A stretch of DNA of 31,515 bases from Tychonema litorale BBK16 (GTDB lineage: Bacteria > Cyanobacteriota > Cyanobacteriia > Cyanobacteriales > Microcoleaceae). The position numbers and the translations under genes were made by a program. The DNA lies in contig NZ_JAKJHX010000009.1 of assembly GCF_021648855.1 (NCBI RefSeq), positions 1-31,515 on the forward strand, given 5' to 3'. Shown piece by piece: positions 26,259 through 31,515 of the stretch (position 1 is the first letter of the stretch; every line of letters starts with the position of its first letter). The notes below the pieces were generated by a model. It did no database searches, was not told the origin of the DNA, and was given only the letters and a program-made list of their open reading frames with translations.

Positions 26259-26912
26259 ATGAATAATTCACGATTGATAAAAATCAGCAAATATCTCAGC
26301 AAACACCTGCGACACGCGCCCGATCGCATTGGAATTCAACTCGCTCCAGGCGGCTGGGTTCCTGTCAGCGAACTCCTGGATGCTTGCAAAAAACACAACT
26401 TTCCCATTCAGCTTAATGAACTGAAAGAAGTAGTCGCACAGAACGACAAACAACGATTTTCCTTTGACTCCACAGAAACTTTGATTCGTGCCAATCAAGG
26501 ACACAGTATAGAGATTGATTTACAATTAGAAGCCGTAATTCCCCCCGATATTTTGTTGTATCACGGAACGAGTAGCGGTGCAGTCGAGTCTATTCTCAAG
26601 GAAGGAATTAGAAAAATGTCGCGCCATCACGTTCATTTATCAACTGAAATTGAGACAGCGCGCCGAGTGGGTTCAAGACACGGCATCCCAGCCATTTTCA
26701 TTGTAGATGCCGCAGCAATGCACAGCGATAACTACACTTTTTACTGCTCGGAAAATGGAGTTTGGCTAGTAGAGTTTGTTCCTCCAAATTATCTAGAAAT
26801 AAGTTCTAGCAATCCTTGTAGGAGTCGTAAATTTTTTACCCCACCCCAACCCTCCCCGAACCCAAGGGGAGGGAGTAAGAAATTCACAAATGATTTAGGA
26901 TTGCTAGATTAG
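26259..26912 (+). CDS. kptA: RNA 2'-phosphotransferase (Tpt1/KptA)
   Basis: KptA/Tpt1 transfers an internal 2'-phosphate from RNA to NAD+, giving ADP-ribose 1'',2''-cyclic phosphate. Eukaryotes use it in tRNA splicing; its bacterial role is not settled, and RNA repair has been suggested. The protein shows LSKHLRHAP with Arg18/His19, the family's RANQGHS (77-83), YHGTS (101-105) and HVHLSTE (124-130). The true family end is near residue 182 (NYLEI). Residues 183-217 and the stop codon come from a foldback element (26805-26908), giving a Pro/Arg/Ser-rich tail. It is in an operon with the methyltransferase. A tail effect on activity is unknown; the catalytic core is intact. Confidence 0.93.
   Translation: MNNSRLIKISKYLSKHLRHAPDRIGIQLAPGGWVPVSELLDACKKHNFPIQLNELKEVVAQNDKQRFSFDSTETLIRANQGHSIEIDLQLEAVIPPDILLYHGTSSGAVESILKEGIRKMSRHHVHLSTEIETARRVGSRHGIPAIFIVDAAAMHSDNYTFYCSENGVWLVEFVPPNYLEISSSNPCRSRKFFTPPQPSPNPRGGSKKFTNDLGLLD
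26805..26908. mobile_element. 104-bp foldback (MITE-like) element at the 3' end of kptA
   Basis: Perfect 12-bp terminal inverted repeats are TCTAGCAATCCT (26805-26816) and AGGATTGCTAGA (26897-26908). The flanking ~34 bp of each arm also match imperfectly, and an inner stem CCCTCCCC/GGGGAGGG (26850-26857 and 26866-26873) has an 8-nt loop. It encodes no transposase. It supplies the last codons of kptA. An obvious target duplication is not visible. Confidence 0.75.
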
Positions 26913-26936
26913 TCAGTAGTCATTAGTTAGTAATAA

Positions 26937-26985
26937 TAATTCCCAATTCGCAATTCCCAATTCGCAATTCCCAATTCCCAAATAT
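26937..26985. repeat. Heptamer short tandem repeat (AATTCCC/AATTCGC)
   Basis: About seven 7-bp units alternate AATTCCC and AATTCGC and end one base before the ATG of the AAA ATPase gene, occupying where a Shine-Dalgarno would be expected. Confidence 0.9.
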
Positions 26986-28179
26986 ATGAACGATCGCGCT
27001 AACAATTTTAGTCAAAATAATCCTCAAAACCGAGGGCTACTCGGATCTGGCTGGCGACCTCTGTATCGGCAGTTAGATTTAGAATATCTGGTACACTTAG
27101 CATCTAACGATCCTGTGGAACTAGCTCAAAAAAGTTTGGATGCAGCTAGCGATATTGCCGATGCGATGGGACGACATCAATATAGTTGGTGGGCAAATAT
27201 CTTGAATGTATTTTCGGAAAATACTCGCTACGAAATCGACGAGTTTTGGGACTATATTACTCCGCAACAAGTTTACCCAGATTATCGCTACAAAGACACT
27301 TTAACTACCGAAACACCAGTAGTTCAATTAGTCAGTCGTGCCGGGATTCCCATCGACTATGTTCTCAACAAACTTCAAGAGATTACCATTTTTAAAATTC
27401 TGGATTTGCTGGGCAAGCCAGATGCGATTACCCAGTTATTTATGGAGAGAAATTTTGATTATCCCCCGGAGCGATTTATTAGCTGGGAACGCTTGGAAGT
27501 TTTGGGTACTGTCTATGCTTATTGGGGCAAGGAATGCTGCTGGTTGCAGATTGACTGCTACGACAGGGGAAGGCGGCGCTACACTCTAATTTGCAAAAAT
27601 ATTGCTCCAATGGTCAGCAAAGCGACTTACAATTTAGCCGTAATTCTCAGTGGCTACAAAAGTCGTGTCGGACAGGTTAATAGTCTGTATCAAATTCGGA
27701 CATTTCCTGCGGATATTCAAGCTTTTACAGATACTGTTCAGCAGGCAATCATTGACCAAAATCAGTTGGCTGTTCTGGTTAGCGGGGCACCGGGGACTGG
27801 CAAAACTGCGTGGACTCAAGCGGTTGCTAAGGAAATTTTAGTGCCGCTTGGTTATGTAATTTTTATCTTAGACCACGATGCTGTGGAAAATTTTGTGCCT
27901 CCAAGTTATTTAGAGAGAATTTGTATTATTATCAATGAAGCTGATAATTTGGCACAAGATCGATCGACTATTTCAGCCCAGCGCAGTAACAAAACCGAAC
28001 ATATTCTGAGTTTGCTGGACGGAACTTTGTATCAAAGTGTGATTGATGCAGATGGTATTCAATTTCAGCAAAAACTCGTAGTTTTGATGACGTGCAACAC
28101 GACTGAAAGACTAGATTCCGCAATGTTACGGAAAGGAAGAGTGGACTTTATCAGTGAATTTACGCACAAATTTGTCTGA
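26986..28179 (+). CDS. AAA+ ATPase family protein
   Basis: A 397-residue protein. The C-terminal half is a AAA+ module: Walker A GAPGTGKT (267-274), a Walker B-like IIINEADNLA with Asn317 replacing the usual Asp before Glu318, sensor-1 MTCNTTE (~368), and an arginine-finger-like LRKGRVDF near 383-390. The N-terminal ~250 residues are helical, with a Trp/Tyr-rich segment (HQYSWWANIL) and no recognised domain; they could bind substrate or a partner. A known role cannot be given. It follows kptA by 73 bp of tandem repeat and may or may not share its transcript. An ATPase-type remodelling activity is inferred from the fold. Confidence 0.85.
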   Translation: MNDRANNFSQNNPQNRGLLGSGWRPLYRQLDLEYLVHLASNDPVELAQKSLDAASDIADAMGRHQYSWWANILNVFSENTRYEIDEFWDYITPQQVYPDYRYKDTLTTETPVVQLVSRAGIPIDYVLNKLQEITIFKILDLLGKPDAITQLFMERNFDYPPERFISWERLEVLGTVYAYWGKECCWLQIDCYDRGRRRYTLICKNIAPMVSKATYNLAVILSGYKSRVGQVNSLYQIRTFPADIQAFTDTVQQAIIDQNQLAVLVSGAPGTGKTAWTQAVAKEILVPLGYVIFILDHDAVENFVPPSYLERICIIINEADNLAQDRSTISAQRSNKTEHILSLLDGTLYQSVIDADGIQFQQKLVVLMTCNTTERLDSAMLRKGRVDFISEFTHKFV

Positions 28180-28512
28180 CATAGATTTCAGAGTCTCATT
28201 AAATCTATGAGTAAGTTCACTAAGCAAGCTGTGAATATCACAATTTAAGAAAATTTTTGTTAACGCCTATAGACACACCCGACCAAAAATGATATCAATG
28301 ATGGGGGGCATCTTCTATGGGCGTTGACTGATCGACTCGATCGCAGAAAAAGCATTTTTGGTTTAAAACAAAATTTTTTAGGACTTGGCATTCCTGACCA
28401 AATAAAGTTTTTTTTTGCCAGAATCAAAGGTTTTAACTCCGTATTTGATCAAAAAACTGGCTTTTCCCGTTGAATTTTTCAAATTAGATACATATGAAGG
28501 ACTTCCCAAACC
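28180..28512. other. 333-bp gap between the AAA ATPase and the PAS kinase
   Basis: No gene seen. Immediately after the ATPase stop a perfect 9-bp stem CATAGATTT/AAATCTATG (28180-28188 and 28201-28209) with a 12-nt loop may end transcription, although no U-run follows. AACGCCTATAG and CTATGGGCGTT (28262-28272 and 28315-28325) form a looser inverted repeat with one mismatch. The rest is AT-rich, with T-runs. Confidence 0.5.
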
Positions 28513-30720
28513 GTGCAAACTACGCCTGTTAAGCAAAAAAGTCAGGTACTGGAAAGGTATGCCTCGCGCCCAACCTTCGTTACCCATCAACCGACAGAGG
28601 TAATCGTGTCTGAGAGTAAAGAGCAATTTCGGCGGTTGGTGGAGCACTCCCCTGACACCGTGGCAATGGTAGACTGCGAGATGCGCTATCTTTCTGTTTC
28701 TAGTCGCTGGGAAACAGCTTGTGGTTTAATTCGCGGCGATGCTATCGGCCAATCTCATTGGGAATTGTTTCCTAATCTCCCGGAATATTGGCACCAAAGT
28801 GTTTGTGCTATTTTGGGTGGTGTTTTAGAGTATAGTGAGTTTGTGGAATCGCGATCGACTTTACCGATCGCACAACCAACCGAATTTAGCAGTCCCGAAG
28901 GTATAAAATGGGCATTTGAGCCTTGGAAAAATAGTGATGGTGCGATCGGAGGTTTGCTCATATATACTTCATTTATGGTCACTAGAGTTTCCTCAGCAAA
29001 TTGCGATCGCCAATTGCTGTCCGAGGTCAAAATTAATCATTTAGAAACACCAGCGCTAATAAGTAAAATTGCCCTCGATACCAGCAACGATATAGTATTT
29101 TTCACTACCTCACAAGGTGAAATATGCTACGCCAATGAAGCTACTTGTCGGAATCTTGGCTACTCCCAACCAGAATTGCAACAACTAAAAATTACCGATA
29201 TCAATCCGCAGTTGTCGTTAGTAGATTGGCATACTAATTATAGTCAACTCAAACAACACAAAAATCTCACTTTTGAAGCTATTTATCAAACCAAAGAAGG
29301 CGGAAGTTTACCAGTCGAAGTAACAGCCAATTATTTTGAATGCGATGGTGAAGAATACCGCTGCGCCATCGCCCGCGATCTCTCGGATCGCAAAGTAGCA
29401 GAATCAGCACTTTTGGCAGCTAAAGAGCAACTTCAAGCCGTTTTGGATGCCGTTCCCGGATTGGTTTCTTGGGTAAGTTCCGATTTGCGGTATTTGGGAG
29501 TAAACCGCCATTTAGCTGCTGCCTACCAAGTGCCTGCTGAAATATTTGTCGGTCAAAAAGTAGGTTTTTTAGAAACAAGTTCTAAGTTTAATGATTTAGT
29601 ATACAAGTTTTTTGCGAGTCCTGAAAAAACGACATCTGAAGAGATAACAGCTAGTGTCAAAGGAGAAGACAAAACTTATTTAATTGTTGCTCAAAAATAC
29701 CAAAAATGTAGTACCGCTGTGTTTGTAGGATTAGACATTACAGACAGGAAACAAGCTCTTTCGGATTTGCAGGAATCTGAGGAATGCCTGCGACAGCAAG
29801 CTGCAAAACTGGAGCAAATGCTGTTGATTTTGCAGCGGACTCAAACTCAATTAATCCAAACAGAAAAGATGTCATCTCTGGGGCAGTTGGTGGCAGGAGT
29901 AGCTCACGAAATCAACAATCCAGTTAGTTTTATTTCTGGCAATGTCAGCCACGCCAGAGGTTATACTGAAGAACTTTTGCGAGTGGTGGAACTTTACCAA
30001 AAACATTATCCCGATGCAGTGCCAGAAATTCAAAATTACATAGAACAATTAGACTTGGATTTTGTTAAAAAAGATTTGGTTAAACTGCTAAATTCAATGC
30101 AACTGGGTTCGGAAAGGATTCGGGATGTTGTGCGCTCGCTTCGCCTTTTTTCCCGTACCGACGAAGCTGAAATGAAGTCCGCAGACATCCACGAGGGGCT
30201 GGATAGCACCTTGCTGATTTTGCAAAATCGCCTGCAAGCTAAAGGCGGACGAACGGGGATTTCTTTAGTTAAAGAGTATGGTGATTTGCCGCGAGTTCAT
30301 TGCTATCCTGGACATCTCAATCAAGTGTTCATGCACCTGTTAACAAATGCGATCGATGCCTTGGAAACAGGGGTAAAAGATTCCGAAAAATCTGGTATTA
30401 TTGAAACTAATCCTCATTTACCCCTTCGCGGATTGTCTGGCTCAATGTCAAATCCCGAAATTCGGATTCGGACGGCAATGATAGGGGAAAGCGAAGTGGC
30501 GATCGTGATTAGCGATAACGGGCCGGGTATGACAGAAGAAGTCCTCGGCTGCATCTTTGACCCTTTATTTACCACTAAACCTCCAGGTACGAGTACGGGT
30601 TTGGGTTTGTCCATATCCAGACATTTGGTAGTAGAAAAACATGGCGGTAAATTGGAATATGTTTCTCAGCCTGGACGGGGAACTGAGGTGGTGGTTAAAA
30701 TTGCGATCGGCAATGGTTAA
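28513..30720 (+). CDS. Triple-PAS sensor histidine kinase
   Basis: A 735-residue cytoplasmic histidine kinase. PAS 1 (~37-120), PAS 2 (~189-295, ending in DLSDRKVAES) and PAS 3 (~307-413) precede a coiled coil (~415-450). The phospho-acceptor is His465 (GVAHEINNP), with N-box NQVFMHLLTNAIDAL (~603-617), G1 SDNGPGM (~667) and G2 STGLGLS (~695). Its kinase half is strikingly like that of the giant kinase at 3143-9037, from QTEK to FISGN and beyond, so the two share ancestry and possibly partners. No receiver domain or adjacent response-regulator gene is seen. The start is a GTG preceded by GAAGGA about 12 nt upstream, slightly long spacing. The next two genes follow at 26 and 12 bp. Confidence 0.93.
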   Translation: MQTTPVKQKSQVLERYASRPTFVTHQPTEVIVSESKEQFRRLVEHSPDTVAMVDCEMRYLSVSSRWETACGLIRGDAIGQSHWELFPNLPEYWHQSVCAILGGVLEYSEFVESRSTLPIAQPTEFSSPEGIKWAFEPWKNSDGAIGGLLIYTSFMVTRVSSANCDRQLLSEVKINHLETPALISKIALDTSNDIVFFTTSQGEICYANEATCRNLGYSQPELQQLKITDINPQLSLVDWHTNYSQLKQHKNLTFEAIYQTKEGGSLPVEVTANYFECDGEEYRCAIARDLSDRKVAESALLAAKEQLQAVLDAVPGLVSWVSSDLRYLGVNRHLAAAYQVPAEIFVGQKVGFLETSSKFNDLVYKFFASPEKTTSEEITASVKGEDKTYLIVAQKYQKCSTAVFVGLDITDRKQALSDLQESEECLRQQAAKLEQMLLILQRTQTQLIQTEKMSSLGQLVAGVAHEINNPVSFISGNVSHARGYTEELLRVVELYQKHYPDAVPEIQNYIEQLDLDFVKKDLVKLLNSMQLGSERIRDVVRSLRLFSRTDEAEMKSADIHEGLDSTLLILQNRLQAKGGRTGISLVKEYGDLPRVHCYPGHLNQVFMHLLTNAIDALETGVKDSEKSGIIETNPHLPLRGLSGSMSNPEIRIRTAMIGESEVAIVISDNGPGMTEEVLGCIFDPLFTTKPPGTSTGLGLSISRHLVVEKHGGKLEYVSQPGRGTEVVVKIAIGNG

Positions 30721-30746
30721 TTAGCTGTTTACAAAGGGTAAATGAT

Positions 30747-31040
30747 ATGGTAATTGAGTGGCTAAGATTTAAAGTGCCTCACGAAAAGTGGGAAGCATTT
30801 ATTCAGCGAGATGAGGAAGTTTGGACTACTGGATTGAGAAGTTTTCCGGGTTTTTTGGGCAAGGAAACTTGGGTAGATCCGGTGGAGAATGAGGTGGTGA
30901 TGTTGATTCGCTGGCAAACTAGAGAGCTTTGGAAGTCGGTGCCACAAAGCGTAATCGATGAGTTGGATGCCAAAATGGGTGATTTGCAAATGCCGATCGC
31001 CGAAAGTCGCGAATATCAAGTCCGTAAGTTTTTGCATTAG
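30747..31040 (+). CDS. TIGR03792-type uncharacterised cyanobacterial protein
   Basis: A 97-residue protein of the dimeric alpha/beta-barrel type: VIEWLRFKVP at the N-terminus, FPGFLGKETWVD in the middle and VVMLIRWQTRE as a beta strand. It matches the uncharacterised cyanobacterial family TIGR03792, related in fold to antibiotic-biosynthesis-monooxygenase domains. No catalytic residues can be named. It follows the PAS kinase by 26 bp and precedes the reductase by 12 bp, so it is likely in the same operon. Confidence 0.8.
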   Translation: MVIEWLRFKVPHEKWEAFIQRDEEVWTTGLRSFPGFLGKETWVDPVENEVVMLIRWQTRELWKSVPQSVIDELDAKMGDLQMPIAESREYQVRKFLH

Positions 31041-31052
31041 TTAATCAATCGA

Positions 31053-31515
31053 ATGCCCCACACAATAGTAATACTGGCGATGAGTGCCGATGGCAAAATT
31101 ACAGATGCTGCCCTCACCGCCGCGAGATTCGGTTCTGCGAATGACAAATTCCACCTAGAACAACAAGTTGCCGCCAGTGACGCAGTTCTCTTCGGAAACG
31201 GCACTTTACGCGCCTATGGAACCACTCTGAGAGTCACTTCTCCCGATTTGGTCAAACAGAGGGAAGAGCAAGGAAAGCCCCCACAACCGGTGCAAATTGT
31301 GTGTTCGCGATCGCGCGAATTTGACCCCAACTGGCGATTTTTCCAGCAACCGGTTCCCCGCTGGTTGCTAACTGGAAATGACTGTAGGGAAACGGCATTG
31401 CCGTCTCCATCTCCGAGGAAAGAAGAGGACACGGCAGTGCCGTTTCCCTACCCGATGACAGACTGTAGGGAAACGGCATTGCCGTCTCCATCTCCGAGGA
31501 AAGAAGAGGACACGG
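31053..31515 (+). CDS. RibD-C/DHFR-like reductase, 3' end outside the window
   Basis: The visible 154 codons show a RibD C-terminal domain-type NADPH-dependent reductase: VILAMSADGKI (~6-16), FHLEQQVAASDAVLFGNGT and RAYGTTL (~54-60), QIVCSRSREFDPN, and RWLLTGN (~103-109). Related enzymes reduce pyrimidine or pteridine intermediates; the substrate is unknown. From Asp110 onward the frame enters an 81-bp tandem repeat (31380-31515) that encodes 27-residue units starting DCRETALPSPSP. Whether the normal domain resumes is not visible. The ATG start at 31053 follows the previous stop by 12 bp; it is probably in an operon with 28513 and 30747. Confidence 0.8.
   Translation, partial: MPHTIVILAMSADGKITDAALTAARFGSANDKFHLEQQVAASDAVLFGNGTLRAYGTTLRVTSPDLVKQREEQGKPPQPVQIVCSRSREFDPNWRFFQQPVPRWLLTGNDCRETALPSPSPRKEEDTAVPFPYPMTDCRETALPSPSPRKEEDT
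31380..31515. repeat. 81-bp in-frame tandem repeat built from foldback GTAGGGAAACGGCA arms
   Basis: 31380-31434 and 31461-31515 are identical 55-bp blocks, giving an 81-bp (27-codon) period; the second copy is cut by the window end. Within a unit, GTAGGGAAACGGCATTGCCG and a reverse-complement arm (31431-31451) form a near-perfect ~21-bp foldback. The frame stays open throughout. Confidence 0.9.

Noticed and set aside
28180..28209. Intrinsic terminator after the AAA ATPase
   Set aside because: The 9-bp stem is perfect, but there is no U-run and the loop is 12 nt, so I do not list it as a terminator.

Overview
The window looks like chromosomal DNA of a filamentous, non-heterocystous cyanobacterium of the Microcoleus/Oscillatoria/Phormidium type. 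This is inferred from the many HIP1-type octamers (GCGATCGC and close variants), a cyanobacterial-type glutamate-cysteine ligase, a TIGR03792-type protein, a Ser/Thr-kinase/ATPase/His-kinase giant, and abundant short tandem repeats and palindromic interspersed repeats. There is no prophage, CRISPR array or intact transposon; the only clear mobile-element trace is a PD-(D/E)XK transposase/nuclease fragment.

Layout. Positions 88-3125 hold two divergently transcribed housekeeping genes: mnmA (tRNA 2-thiouridylase, minus strand) and nnr (NAD(P)HX repair, plus strand). Positions 3143-9037 encode a 1964-residue Ser/Thr kinase, AAA ATPase, GAF, PAS, histidine kinase. The minus-strand block 9274-14560 holds a TerB-like protein, an M61 peptidase translationally coupled to a Crp/Fnr-type regulator, an inositol-monophosphatase-family enzyme, the transposase fragment, and an HD-domain protein whose 3' end runs into that fragment. 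A 0.6-kb gap then leads to a plus-strand protein of unknown function (15180-15995), preceded by what looks like a class II CRP-dependent promoter. Next come gshA, trmL, another 0.6-kb non-coding leader, and a LysM-LysM-M23 cell-wall hydrolase. These are followed by a CAU-anticodon tRNA with a strong terminator, a typical 2-Cys peroxiredoxin and a second redoxin.

The right part holds a minus-strand PAS-His kinase-receiver-GGDEF hybrid and a plus-strand set (SAM methyltransferase, KptA RNA 2'-phosphotransferase, AAA ATPase). The window ends with a triple-PAS histidine kinase followed closely by a TIGR03792-type protein and a RibD-C/DHFR-like reductase cut by the window end.

The most unusual theme is how far palindromic or tandem repeats have entered coding sequence without breaking it. 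nnr carries two such insertions and the giant kinase one; that one belongs to the same repeat as a copy in nnr but is translated from the opposite DNA strand. kptA takes its last ~35 codons and its stop from a foldback element, the reductase carries an 81-bp (27-codon) in-frame tandem repeat, and the second redoxin takes its stop codon from a repeat. Three signalling proteins (giant kinase, diguanylate-cyclase hybrid, PAS kinase) and a possible cAMP-type promoter and regulator suggest a region rich in second-messenger and phosphorelay signalling, although no direct link between these proteins can be read from the sequence.
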